Source of the DNA: Glaciihabitans arcticus
Lineage (GTDB): Bacteria; Actinomycetota; Actinomycetes; Actinomycetales; Microbacteriaceae
Direction: 5' to 3'
DNA length: 64,000 nucleotides
Assembly: GCF_004310685.1 (NCBI RefSeq)
Contig: NZ_SISG01000002.1
Span: 1-64,000 of the forward strand
This document shows positions 45,054 through 53,574 of the stretch, one piece after another. A program made the translations under genes and the position numbers. Positions within the stretch are counted from its first letter, which is position 1; each line of letters starts with the position of its first letter. The notes beneath the pieces were generated by a model. The model ran no database searches and was not told where the DNA came from. It was given only the letters and a program-made list of their open reading frames with translations.

Positions 45054-46520
45054 TCACAGGCTGCTGTCGGGCACAAGAACGTACTTGGTCTCGAGGTATT
45101 CGTGGATGCCCTCGAGCCCGCCCTCGCGTCCGACGCCGGACTGCTTCACGCCGCCGAAGGGCGCCGCGGCGTTGGAGACGACGCCGACGTTGAGGCCCAT
45201 CATCCCGGTGTCGAGGCTGTCTATGAGGCGCAGGCCGCGCGCGAGGTCCTGGGTGAACGCGTAGCTGACCAGGCCGTACTCGGTGTCGTTCGCCTTGGCG
45301 ACGGCATCAGCCTCGTCGCTGAACGGGATGATCGTGATGACCGGTCCGAAGATCTCCTGGCGCAGGATGTCGCTGCCCGCGACCACATCAATGAGAACCG
45401 TCGGCTGGTAGAAGCTGCCATCCCGGTCCACGCGTGAGCCGCCGGTGACGAGCTTCGCACCCCTGGACAGCGCGTCCTGTACGAGTTCATCGGCTTTGTC
45501 GACCGCGCCGTCGTTGATGAGCGGCCCGATACCGACGCCTTCCTCGGTGCCGCGGCCGATCGTGAGGGCGCGCACGCGCTCGGTGACCTTCGCGGCGAAC
45601 TCCTCGGCAACCGACTCGTGCACGATGAAGCGGTTGGCGGCCGTGCAGGCCTGCCCGATGTTGCGGAACTTCGCGATCATCGCGCCGTCGACGGCCTTGT
45701 CGAGGTCGGCGTCTTCGAAGACCAGGAACGGCGCGTTGCCGCCCAGCTCCATCGAGGTGCGCAGCACGTTCTCGGAGGCCTGCTTGAGCAGCGCGACCCC
45801 GACCGGCGTGGAGCCCGTGAACGAGAGCTTGCGCAGGCGTGGGTCGGCGATGATGGGGCTTGAGACCTCCTTCGACGTGCTCGTGGTCAACACGTTGACG
45901 ACGCCGGCGGGAAGGCCTGCATCCTGCAGCAGCTTCGCGAAGTACAGGGTGGTGAGCGGGGTCAGCTCGGCCGGCTTGATGATCGAGGTGCACCCAGCGG
46001 CCAGGGCGGGGCCTATCTTTCGGGTCGCCATCGCGAGCGGGAAGTTCCACGGCGTGATGAGGAACGACGGCCCGACCGGCTTGTGGGTGACGATCATGCG
46101 GCCGGTGCCCTCGGGATTGCGACCGAATCGGCCGGAGATGCGCACGGCCTCCTCGCTGAACCAGCGCAGGAACTCGCCCCCGTAGGTGACCTCGCCGCGC
46201 GCCTCGGCGAGCGGCTTGCCCATCTCGAGCGTCATGAGCAGGGCGAAGTCGTCCGCTCGCTCCTGCAGCAGGTCGAAGGCACCTCGCAGCAGTTCGCCGC
46301 GAACACGGGGCGCCGTTGCGGCCCACGAGGCCTGGGCGTGCGCCGCGGCATCCATCGCACTCGCAGCGTCGGCGACCGACGCATCGGCGATCGTCTTGAT
46401 GACCAGGCCGGTCGACGGATCGCGCACCTCGATCGACCTGCCGGAGGTCGAGGCGACCCACTCCCCGCCGATGAACAGGCGGTCGGGCACGCGGGCGAGA
46501 AGTTCGGATTCTGACGACAT
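45054..46520 (-). CDS. gabD: NAD(P)-dependent succinate-semialdehyde dehydrogenase
   Basis: This aldehyde dehydrogenase most likely oxidises succinic semialdehyde to succinate in GABA breakdown. The 488-aa product has the family core: TPWNFPLAMATRKIGPALAAGC (cofactor fold), the general base Glu258 in MELGGNAPFLVF, and the nucleophile Cys292 in IGQACTAANRF. The C-terminal EIFGPVITI and PFGGVKQSGVGREGG are typical of GabD-type members. The ATG has a GGAG about 10 nt upstream. No GABA transaminase is nearby, so the exact substrate remains inferred. Confidence 0.9.
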   Translation of the reverse strand: MSSESELLARVPDRLFIGGEWVASTSGRSIEVRDPSTGLVIKTIADASVADAASAMDAAAHAQASWAATAPRVRGELLRGAFDLLQERADDFALLMTLEMGKPLAEARGEVTYGGEFLRWFSEEAVRISGRFGRNPEGTGRMIVTHKPVGPSFLITPWNFPLAMATRKIGPALAAGCTSIIKPAELTPLTTLYFAKLLQDAGLPAGVVNVLTTSTSKEVSSPIIADPRLRKLSFTGSTPVGVALLKQASENVLRTSMELGGNAPFLVFEDADLDKAVDGAMIAKFRNIGQACTAANRFIVHESVAEEFAAKVTERVRALTIGRGTEEGVGIGPLINDGAVDKADELVQDALSRGAKLVTGGSRVDRDGSFYQPTVLIDVVAGSDILRQEIFGPVITIIPFSDEADAVAKANDTEYGLVSYAFTQDLARGLRLIDSLDTGMMGLNVGVVSNAAAPFGGVKQSGVGREGGLEGIHEYLETKYVLVPDSSL

Positions 46521-46532
46521 TGTCGGATTCTC

Positions 46533-47114
46533 CTATTCGGCTGTGGTGAGGGATGCGCCCGCGGTCTCGAGCTCGACCAGCGCGCGAGCGCTCGACTCCG
46601 CGGCGACGCCGGCGACCAGGTCGGTGAGGACGGTGACGCGACGGCCCGCGGTGAGGGCATCGATCGCGGAGGCACGCACGCAGTAGTCGGTGGCGATTCC
46701 GGCAACGTCGATCGCGTCGATGCCGAACGCGTCGAGCACCTCGGTGACGGTTCGACCGTCCTCCGTTGTGCCCTCGAAGATCGAGTAGGCGGGCTTGCCC
46801 TGACCCTTCTTCACGTGCACGTCGACGGACGTCGTATCGAGGGCGGGGTGATACTCCGCGCCCTCGGTGCCCGCGACGCAGTGCACCGGCCAGCTGTCGA
46901 CGAAGTCGGGCGCTGCCGACGTGGCGAAGTGCCCACCGTTGTCATTTGCGCCGTCGTGCCAGTCGCGGGACGCGAACACGTGGCTGTAGCGCTCGGGGTG
47001 CTCGGCGAGCAGGGAGGTGATGCCCGCGGCGACCGCGGCACCGCCGTCGACGCCGAGTGCGCCGCCCTCGGTGAAGTCATTCTGAACGTCGATGATGAAA
47101 AGCGCCCGAGTCAT
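46533..47114 (-). CDS. pncA: Nicotinamidase (isochorismatase-fold amidohydrolase)
   Basis: This enzyme deamidates nicotinamide to nicotinate for NAD salvage. The 193-aa product has the catalytic triad Asp9 (FIIDVQNDF), Lys102/103 (HVKKGQ) and Cys145 (GIATDYCVRAS). The metal site includes Asp51 and His53 (SRDWHD), as in PncA. A TAGGCT box 6 nt before the ATG suggests a leaderless transcript. It lies just after dacB and 12 bp ahead of gabD. Other isochorismatase-like amidases are possible but less likely, given the metal-site motif. Confidence 0.88.
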   Translation of the reverse strand: MTRALFIIDVQNDFTEGGALGVDGGAAVAAGITSLLAEHPERYSHVFASRDWHDGANDNGGHFATSAAPDFVDSWPVHCVAGTEGAEYHPALDTTSVDVHVKKGQGKPAYSIFEGTTEDGRTVTEVLDAFGIDAIDVAGIATDYCVRASAIDALTAGRRVTVLTDLVAGVAAESSARALVELETAGASLTTAE

Positions 47115-47120
47115 ACCGCC

Positions 47121-47126
47121 AGCCTA
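47121..47126 (-). promoter_or_regulatory. -10 box for a leaderless transcript (pncA)
   Basis: TAGGCT on the minus strand is separated by six bases from the ATG at 47114. It sits in the 16-bp gap after the dacB stop. Confidence 0.5.
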
Positions 47127-47130
47127 TTCG

Positions 47131-48657
47131 TCAGTTGTTCGCGAGGTTGTCGCCGCAGGAATACAGGCCGGTGACGAGGGTGTCGAGGGCGGGCTTGGCC
47201 GTGTCGCGGATTCCCTCACCGATCGCGTAGAACGCGAAGGCGAGCACCGTGCCGTCCTCTGCCGTCACCAGGCCCGACAGCGTGTAGGCCGTCGTGATGT
47301 AGCCGGTCTTGCCGACCACCTTGCCCTTCGCGATGGCGTTGTCGCCGGTGAACCGGTTCTTGAGCGCGCCCGACTCGCCCGCGACCGAGAGGGCGTTGTA
47401 GACGTAGGTGAGGTCGTTAGTGCCCCCGACTGCGAGCGCCATGAACTGCGCCATGAAGTCGGGCGGAACGCCGTTCTCGGCGCTCAACCCCGATCCGTCG
47501 ACGATGGCGAGCTTGCCGGTGTCGATGCCGAGCGGCTGCAGCGCGGTGCTGATCGCCTGGCCGACCGACGCGGATCCGCCGCCAAGCCCCATCTGCGAGG
47601 ACACCACCCGGGCCAGGGTCTCTGCCAGCGTTCCGTCGCTCGTCACGAGCATCTGGTTGATGAGCGTGCTGACCGGTTGCGACCGCACCTCACCGAGGTT
47701 GATGGACGAGGCCGTCTTGCCGAGGCTCAGCGTGGCGTTCGGAACACCGAGGGCCGCGGCGAACTTCTTGCCCGCCGCCATCACCGGGTCCGAGCTGCGC
47801 GGGCTCACCTGTTGGGTCGGGTCCTGCCGGTCACCATCGAACTGCAGCGCGGTGACCTCGGAGAGGTAGCCACTGGTCTGCTCGGAGCGAGCCCAGCTGG
47901 AGTTCCAGCTGTCGTCCGCGTCCCACATGGTGGCGTCGAGCACGATGCTCGTGATCGGCTCGTCGCCGTGCAGGCTCGACCAGGTGTTGGTGACCTTCGT
48001 CGCGAGGTCGCTGAGCTTCGCCGCACCCTTGTAGATGTTCTCCCCGTTCGAGAGGCTGTTCAGCGTCGCGTCGCCGCCGCCGACGAGGACCACACTGCCC
48101 GGGATGGTGCCCTCGAACACCGAGGTCGTGAGTCGGTAGTCGGGGCCGAGCGCGAGCAGCGCCGCGGAGGCGGTCAGCGGTTTCAGCACGCTGCCGGTGC
48201 GGGCCGGAACCGTGCCGCCGCGCGTGAACATCACCTCCTTCGTGGACGCGTTGATCACCTCACCACGCAGGGTCATGAGTGCGGGGTCGGAGGCGAGCGG
48301 CGCAACGGTGCAGGTGCGCAGGCGCGTAGGGGCGGGGATCTCCTGCGGCACCGCGCGATCCGGAACCGCGACGCTCCCGTCGGGTCCGGCCACACTCGGA
48401 CCGCCACGGCCCGACGCGACGCCCGCGAAGAGCGCGCCCGTGCACAGAACCAGGAAAGCGACGCTGAGGGTGGAGGCGAGCCAGATGCGCGGGTGCTTGG
48501 CGTAGAGCGCGGCGATCCCCTTGGGAGGAAGCCGCTCACCGGTCGCCGGATCGAGAGTCGGCTGCCTGAGCGGCTTCGGACCCGCGGTGAAGGGTTTGCG
48601 GGGCTTCGCGGCATCCCGAGCTGCACGCCGTGTCAGCGGCTCGTTCGGGTCGGTCAC
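47131..48657 (-). CDS. dacB: D-alanyl-D-alanine carboxypeptidase/endopeptidase (PBP4, class C)
   Basis: This penicillin-binding protein trims peptidoglycan peptides outside the membrane. The 508-aa product has a long basic cytoplasmic N-terminus, a membrane anchor at about 58-80, then the catalytic domain. The SxxK motif is SVLK at 156-159 and the KTG triad is at 450-452 (VVGKTGYI). The second motif, usually SDN in this family, reads SDG at 340-342 (VTSDGTLAETLAR). The GTG start has GGGAG 4 nt upstream and lies 10 bp after the oxidoreductase gene. Confidence 0.9.
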   Translation of the reverse strand: MTDPNEPLTRRAARDAAKPRKPFTAGPKPLRQPTLDPATGERLPPKGIAALYAKHPRIWLASTLSVAFLVLCTGALFAGVASGRGGPSVAGPDGSVAVPDRAVPQEIPAPTRLRTCTVAPLASDPALMTLRGEVINASTKEVMFTRGGTVPARTGSVLKPLTASAALLALGPDYRLTTSVFEGTIPGSVVLVGGGDATLNSLSNGENIYKGAAKLSDLATKVTNTWSSLHGDEPITSIVLDATMWDADDSWNSSWARSEQTSGYLSEVTALQFDGDRQDPTQQVSPRSSDPVMAAGKKFAAALGVPNATLSLGKTASSINLGEVRSQPVSTLINQMLVTSDGTLAETLARVVSSQMGLGGGSASVGQAISTALQPLGIDTGKLAIVDGSGLSAENGVPPDFMAQFMALAVGGTNDLTYVYNALSVAGESGALKNRFTGDNAIAKGKVVGKTGYITTAYTLSGLVTAEDGTVLAFAFYAIGEGIRDTAKPALDTLVTGLYSCGDNLANN

Positions 48658-48667
48658 GCGGCTCCCA

Positions 48668-49651
48668 TCATTCGCCCGGGTACTTCAGCCCGATGATGCG
48701 GCGCACCTCGTCGAGGGTGCCCATGATGCCGACCGTCTCTTCGGGCGGAAGGATCTCGCCCGCGATCTCGCCCGCCGCCACGAGGCGCTCGAGCTCCCAG
48801 GCCTGGAACTGCATGCCGCGGCTGCCGACCTCCTGCTCGAAGGTCTCGACGACCTCGTTCGAAGAGTCACGCACCGTGAACGTCGTGGGCACGTAGAAGG
48901 TGCCGTCGAGCTTGACCCAGCCGTTCGTGCCGATCACGGATGCCTCATTCGGTCCGGCCGTGTCGAGAGCCGTGTGCAACAGCGCCTGCTGGCCGTTCTC
49001 GTAGCCGAGCACGATCGCGGTCTGGCGATCGACGCCGGTGGCGGTCGGACTCGAGATCGCGTTCACGCTGGTCGGGGCGCCGAGCATGTCCCACGCGAAC
49101 GAGACGGGATAGATGCCGAGGTCGAGCAGGGCGCCGCCGCCGAGGTCGGGGTTCTGCAGGCGGTGGCTCGGGTCTTTCGGGAGGTTCTGGTTGTGGTCCG
49201 CGATGACGGTGCGTACCTGACCGATCGTGCCCTCGGCGATGATCTCGCGCAAGCGCACCATGTGCGGCAGGAAGCGGCTCCACATGGCCTCGAGCACCAC
49301 AAGCCTCTTCTCGGCCGCGAGCGCGACGACGGCCGTGGCCTCGCCCTGGTTGAGGGTGAACGGCTTCTCGACGAGCACGTGCTTGCCGCCGTTCAGCGCG
49401 AGGGTCGCGTTCTCAGCGTGGAACGGGTGCGGCGTCGACACGTAGATTGCGTCGACCCCGGGGTCAGCGGCGAGAGCCTCGTAGGTCGGGTGTGCTGTCG
49501 GGATGCCGAACTCGGCGGCGAACGCGTCGGCCGATTCCTGGCTGCGGGAGCCGACTGCGGCGATCGTGAAACCGTTGTCGCGGAGGTCGCTCGCGAACGC
49601 GTGGGCGATGCCCCCGGTGCCGAGGATGCCCCAGCGAATAGATTCGGCCAT
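48668..49651 (-). CDS. Gfo/Idh/MocA-family oxidoreductase
   Basis: The 327-aa product has an N-terminal NAD(P) Rossmann fold (WGILGTGGIAHAFASDL, then VSTPHPFHAENATLAL) and the family EKP motif (VLVEKPFTLN). The C-terminal sheet domain contains LLDLGIYPVSFAWDMLG. Substrates are usually sugars, polyols or dihydrodiols; none can be named here. GGAG lies 6 nt before the ATG, and TAGAAT about 56 nt upstream is a plausible -10. It probably heads a unit with dacB. Confidence 0.88.
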   Translation of the reverse strand: MAESIRWGILGTGGIAHAFASDLRDNGFTIAAVGSRSQESADAFAAEFGIPTAHPTYEALAADPGVDAIYVSTPHPFHAENATLALNGGKHVLVEKPFTLNQGEATAVVALAAEKRLVVLEAMWSRFLPHMVRLREIIAEGTIGQVRTVIADHNQNLPKDPSHRLQNPDLGGGALLDLGIYPVSFAWDMLGAPTSVNAISSPTATGVDRQTAIVLGYENGQQALLHTALDTAGPNEASVIGTNGWVKLDGTFYVPTTFTVRDSSNEVVETFEQEVGSRGMQFQAWELERLVAAGEIAGEILPPEETVGIMGTLDEVRRIIGLKYPGE

Positions 49652-49724
49652 GGGGAACTCCGCTCACTGCAGACGACGGGTGGATGGCGCGAGGCGCCAG
49701 TTGACCATTCTACGGGAGGCCGGC

Positions 49725-50042
49725 TCAGCGCGGGTTGGCGGCCAGCGGTCGCATGATGGTGCGTTCCCAGCGCAGAACACATCCCGAATCTGTTCGAAGC
49801 TTGTCGGCCGCGATGAAGTCGGGGTCGACGCCGAAGTTGCTGCGGTAGACCTCGTAGGCGGTGAGGCTCGGGAAGCTGAACAGCGCCAGCGACTTGTCAC
49901 TCGCCCCCTCGGCCGGGAGATAGTACCCATGGTGGGTGCCGCCCTCGCGCTCGACGAGCTGGATCCAGCGCTCGGAGTACTCCTCGAAGGCGGCGAGCTT
50001 GCTCGGGTCGATCGTGTAGTCGATGACAAAGGTGACGGCCAT
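49725..50042 (-). CDS. NIPSNAP-family protein
   Basis: The 105-aa product has a dimeric alpha-beta barrel layout. It begins VTFVIDYTIDPSKLAAFEEY and has a central HHGYYLPAEGASDKSLALFSFPSLTAYEVYR, characteristic of NIPSNAP proteins. Their biochemical role in bacteria is unsettled. TAGGCT lies 6 nt before the ATG, so the transcript is probably leaderless. It is downstream of tRNA-Thr on the same strand. Confidence 0.8.
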   Translation of the reverse strand: MAVTFVIDYTIDPSKLAAFEEYSERWIQLVEREGGTHHGYYLPAEGASDKSLALFSFPSLTAYEVYRSNFGVDPDFIAADKLRTDSGCVLRWERTIMRPLAANPR

Positions 50043-50048
50043 GCCCGA

Positions 50049-50054
50049 AGCCTA
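50049..50054 (-). promoter_or_regulatory. -10 box for a leaderless transcript (NIPSNAP gene)
   Basis: TAGGCT on the minus strand lies six bases before the ATG at 50042. This is the same box and spacing as pncA. Confidence 0.5.
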
Positions 50055-50077
50055 CTGGCGAGGAGGAGTACTGACGG

Positions 50078-50150
50078 AGCCGCCTGTCAGAATCGAACTG
50101 ACGACCTTCTCATTACGAGTGAGATGCTCTACCGACTGAGCTAAGGCGGC
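50078..50150 (-). tRNA. tRNA-Thr (anticodon CGT)
   Basis: The minus strand folds into a full cloverleaf. The acceptor is GCCGCCT/AGGCGGC with discriminator T. The D arm is GCTC/GAGC, the anticodon stem TCTCA/TGAGA with loop CTCGTAA, and the T arm GTCAG/CTGAC with TTCGATT. The anticodon CGT reads ACG threonine codons. CCA is not encoded. TAAGCT at 50183-50188 is a plausible -10. Confidence 0.95.
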
Positions 50151-50213
50151 GTGGCTCGGATTTCGCCGAGGCACAGCAAGCTAGCTTAGCCGATTCGCGG
50201 GCCGGTTTTGAAA

Positions 50214-50885
50214 CTAGCGGGTGGGCACCGGGCGAAGAATCGTGCCGAGCTGGGCGAAGGACTCGGTGAGCCGATCGGAGAGCGAGATGGTGCCCGCGGC
50301 GCTCGCCTCGGCGTCGGCCCAGCTGGTCCACGCGTGGCGCATCGCGGCGACCGCCACGAGCACGATGAGCCTCGCCCGCTCGGTGAGAGCTTCGGGGTCG
50401 GATGCCACTTCCGCGCCGTCCGCGACGAGCCGCCGTTCCACCAGCTCGGCCACCTCGAGCTCGAACTCGCGCATCGAGGCCATGCGCATGGCGAACAGCT
50501 GTGGATGCTCCTTCACGAGTCGCCGGCGGCGTCTCGTGAGTTCCTGGTCCATAGACGCGACCTCCGCAGTGTGGATAAGCAGCTGCCCGATGCCGGAGAG
50601 GATGTCGGCACCGGGGCCGGCGTTCACGAACTCCTCGACATCGGCACTCGGCGGAAGCGTGGGCACGTCGCCGACGATCGCCTCCTCCTTGGAGGCGAAG
50701 TAGTTGAAGAAGGTGCGCGGCGACACGTCAGCGGCACGGCTGATCTCATCGACGGTGACCTTGTCGAGCCCGCGCTCGGCGACCAGGTCCAGCACTGCGA
50801 GCTGGATCGCTCGACGCGTGGCCAGCCGCTTGCGCTCGCGGAGGCCGGGAGCCGCGCTCTGCTCGAGCGCGCCTCTGGCTAGCAC
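50214..50885 (-). CDS. TetR-family transcriptional regulator
   Basis: The product is 223 aa from the GTG at 50885, which overlaps the end of the hydrolase gene by 7 nt. The longer frame to 51038 is a shadow of that gene. The N-terminal TetR helix-turn-helix reads ATRRAIQLAVLDLVAERGL...VTVDEISRAADVSPRTFFNYFASKEEAI. The C-terminal half is helical and ligand-binding, with no recognised specificity. It is the last gene of the topA-tmk-holB-hydrolase run, so it may control distant genes rather than a divergent neighbour. Confidence 0.88.
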   Translation of the reverse strand: MLARGALEQSAAPGLRERKRLATRRAIQLAVLDLVAERGLDKVTVDEISRAADVSPRTFFNYFASKEEAIVGDVPTLPPSADVEEFVNAGPGADILSGIGQLLIHTAEVASMDQELTRRRRRLVKEHPQLFAMRMASMREFELEVAELVERRLVADGAEVASDPEALTERARLIVLVAVAAMRHAWTSWADAEASAAGTISLSDRLTESFAQLGTILRPVPTR

Positions 50886-52402
50886 AGCGGATCCTTCGCG
50901 GGCACGGTCCCCTCGAGGAAGTAGTCGTCCACCGCGTCGTCCACGCAGTCGTTGTCCTTGTTGTAACCGGTGTGCCCCTCGCCCTCGCGCGTCACGAGGT
51001 GACCGTTCACGAGAGCCTTGGCGAGCGCCTCGGCCCACACGTACGGCGTCGCGGGGTCATTGGTCGTTCCGACGACGATGATGTCGGCGGACCCGGGGGC
51101 GGCGATCTCCACCCGGTCCGTCTTCTGCGGGAACGGCCAGCGCGCGCAGGTGGTTCCGCCGTAGCCGAATTGCTTGCCGAAGGTCGGTGCGGCCTTCTCG
51201 ATGACGGCCGCCTCGGCAGCCCAGTCCTCGCGGCTGCCGTTGGATCCCGAGTCGAGGCAGGTGATGGCGATGCGCGACTCGAGGGAGTTGTCGAGGTAGT
51301 CGCCGGTCTCCGAGTCGCGGCCGTTGTAGGCGTCGGCGAGGATGAACGCGAACTCGGTGTCGCCCTGGTTCACGAGTGCGAGCAGCTGGCGCAGGTACGG
51401 CCAGCTGTCCTCGCTGTAGAGCGGGTAGATGATGGCCGTGGTCATGACCGAGCCGCTGAGCTCGCGTCCGTCGTCGGCTCGCAACGGGCTTTCGCTGAGG
51501 CGCTCGAGAAGCTCGGCGATGTCGACCATGGCGGCATCCACCGTGCCGGAATACACACACTCGTCACCGCCGATGCAGTCGGCGAGGAACGCCCGCAGCG
51601 CCGATTCGAAGCCGGCGGCCTGCACAACGGTCTGCTCGGCGTCGGTCGCGTTGGGATCGACGGCGCCGTCGAGCACCAGTCGACCGGTCTTCTCGGGGTA
51701 GAGGCTCGCGTAAGTCGCGCCGAGTTCGGTGCCGTAGGAGAAGCCGAGATAGTTCAGCTTCTTGTCGCCGAGGACGGCGCGCAGCAGATCCATGTCGCGC
51801 GCGGCGCTCTCGGTGTCGATGAACTCGAGCAGGTCACCGGTCTCGGCGAGGCAGTCCTTGCCGAACTGCTCGGACGATGTCTCGAGCGCGTCGATCCACT
51901 CGTCGGTGCCGACCTCGCCGGGCGCGGTGCTGTAGATGAACTCGTCGAAGTCGGCGGGGTCGGTGTAGCAGGACACGGCCGACGACTCGCCCACACCCCG
52001 TGGGTCGAAGCCGACGATGTCGAACTCTGCCTGCAGGCGCTCGGTCGTGACGAAGTCGACGCTGTCGCGCACGATCGAGACTCCGGATGCGCCGGGCCCG
52101 CCCGGGTTGATCAGCAGGGATCCCTTCGCGTTGCCACCGGTCGCGAGCTGGCGCACGAGGGCGAGGTCGATGTCGTCCCGCGAGGGGTCGGCCCAGTCGA
52201 GTGGAGCCTTCGCCGTCGCGCACTGCATGCCCTCGGCGCAGGAGGACCACTCGAGCACCTGGGAGTAGAACGGCTCGAGCTCGGCCGCGACGTCCTCGCC
52301 GGTCGGGGTGGATGTTCCGCCGCCACCGCCGAAGAGCGTGCAGCCCCCGAGCAGCAGGGTGGCAACGGTGGCGAGCGATGCTGCGGTGAGGAGGCGTTTC
52401 AC
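50879..52402 (-). CDS. Lipoprotein alpha/beta-hydrolase (tripeptidyl-aminopeptidase-like)
   Basis: The 507-aa product has a signal peptide with lipobox LLGGC (Cys at about 21) and a Gly/Ser/Thr linker. The catalytic Ser is in the nucleophile elbow GFSYGTELG, an oxyanion region is INPGGPGASG, and the C-terminal TAP-like domain carries the catalytic His in GEGHTGYN. It resembles the secreted SlpD/SlpE and Tap-type peptidases of Streptomyces and mycobacterial Hip1-like enzymes. It is expected to be membrane-tethered outside the cell. The start overlaps the holB stop by 4 nt. Confidence 0.88.
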   Translation of the reverse strand: MKRLLTAASLATVATLLLGGCTLFGGGGGTSTPTGEDVAAELEPFYSQVLEWSSCAEGMQCATAKAPLDWADPSRDDIDLALVRQLATGGNAKGSLLINPGGPGASGVSIVRDSVDFVTTERLQAEFDIVGFDPRGVGESSAVSCYTDPADFDEFIYSTAPGEVGTDEWIDALETSSEQFGKDCLAETGDLLEFIDTESAARDMDLLRAVLGDKKLNYLGFSYGTELGATYASLYPEKTGRLVLDGAVDPNATDAEQTVVQAAGFESALRAFLADCIGGDECVYSGTVDAAMVDIAELLERLSESPLRADDGRELSGSVMTTAIIYPLYSEDSWPYLRQLLALVNQGDTEFAFILADAYNGRDSETGDYLDNSLESRIAITCLDSGSNGSREDWAAEAAVIEKAAPTFGKQFGYGGTTCARWPFPQKTDRVEIAAPGSADIIVVGTTNDPATPYVWAEALAKALVNGHLVTREGEGHTGYNKDNDCVDDAVDDYFLEGTVPAKDPLC

Positions 52403-53565
52403 GTAGTGGGTCCCGTTCGTCGAGCGGTGATGAGCATGGCTTCGAGCGCGAGGGCTGGAGACACGTTGCTCTCGATGCGCTTGCGGGCCGTGGCGATGGC
52501 GTCCATGGTGGCGAGGGTCTGCGGCGCCGTCGAGATCTTCGCGGCCGCGAGCAACTGCGCGTGAATCGCGAGGTTGATCGGGTCGCTTGGTACGCCGAGC
52601 TGCATGAGCAGGATGTCCCGATAGAGCGAGAGCAGGTCGACGGCGATGCGGTCGATGCCGTCGCGCAGGCTGCGGGTCGCGCGCCGCTTCTGGTCTTCTT
52701 CGAGGTTCTTGAGCTGCACGCGCAGGGCGGGCGGGATCGTGCCGCCCGGTTCGATGCCGAGGGATCGCAGGGCACTCTCGCGCTCCTCGGCATCCTTCTC
52801 CTCAGTGATGGCCTTGGCATCGTCGCCCGCGAGCGCGAGCAGCGCGGCAGCGGCGAGCACGGCATCGGAGACCGTACGGATGCCGAGGGCGATCTCGAGG
52901 GTGCGCTGGCGGCGAGAGCGGGCATCCTCATTGGTGGCAAGGCGGTGCGCCATGCCGATGTGGCTCTGTGCCTCGCGGGCGGCACGGGTTGCCGTCTGCA
53001 GGTCGATGTTGTCGCGCGCGGAGATGAGTGCGGCGACCTCCTCGACCGCGGGAACACGCAGGCGCACCGTGCGCACCCTCGAACGAATGGTAGGGATGAG
53101 GTCGGCGGCGCTCGGTGCGCAGAGAATCCACACGGTGCGCGGCGGCGGTTCTTCGAGGGCCTTGAGCAGCACGTTTGAGGTGCGCTCGCTCATGCGGTCG
53201 GCGTCTTCGATGATCATGACGCGGTAGCGGCCGACGGAGGGCGAGAACTGGGAGCTCGAGACGAGCTGCCGCACCTCTTCGATGGAGATGATGACCCGCT
53301 CGGTGGCGAGCACGGCAAGGTCGGGATGCGTGCGGGCGGCGACCTGTCGGGCTGCGGCTTCGTCTCCCTCGGGGGTGCCGGGACTGAGCAGGGCCGTCGC
53401 GAAGGCGTAGGCGAGGTTGGATCGGCCGGAGCCGGGCGGGCCGGTGATGAGCCAGGAGTGGGTCATCGACGAGTCGCCGCTTCCCCCGAGCGCAGAAGCG
53501 GATGCCGCTGCCGCAACGACGGCGATGGCCTCCGACTGCCCCGTCCACTCGTCCCAGACCGCCAT
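52399..53565 (-). CDS. holB: DNA polymerase III subunit delta'
   Basis: Delta' is the stator of the clamp loader that places the beta clamp on DNA. The 388-aa product has the P-loop-like GPPGSGRS (42-49) with Arg in place of the usual Lys. The sensor region MIIEDADRMSERTSNVLLKALEEPP is strongly conserved, as is PTIRSRVRTVRL. The Cys4 zinc module normally found after the P-loop helix is missing: the only Cys is in WILCAPS. The ATG is 9 bp after tmk, and the stop overlaps the hydrolase start. Confidence 0.93.
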   Translation of the reverse strand: MAVWDEWTGQSEAIAVVAAAASASALGGSGDSSMTHSWLITGPPGSGRSNLAYAFATALLSPGTPEGDEAAARQVAARTHPDLAVLATERVIISIEEVRQLVSSSQFSPSVGRYRVMIIEDADRMSERTSNVLLKALEEPPPRTVWILCAPSAADLIPTIRSRVRTVRLRVPAVEEVAALISARDNIDLQTATRAAREAQSHIGMAHRLATNEDARSRRQRTLEIALGIRTVSDAVLAAAALLALAGDDAKAITEEKDAEERESALRSLGIEPGGTIPPALRVQLKNLEEDQKRRATRSLRDGIDRIAVDLLSLYRDILLMQLGVPSDPINLAIHAQLLAAAKISTAPQTLATMDAIATARKRIESNVSPALALEAMLITARRTGPTT

Positions 53566-53574
53566 GGGGACAGC

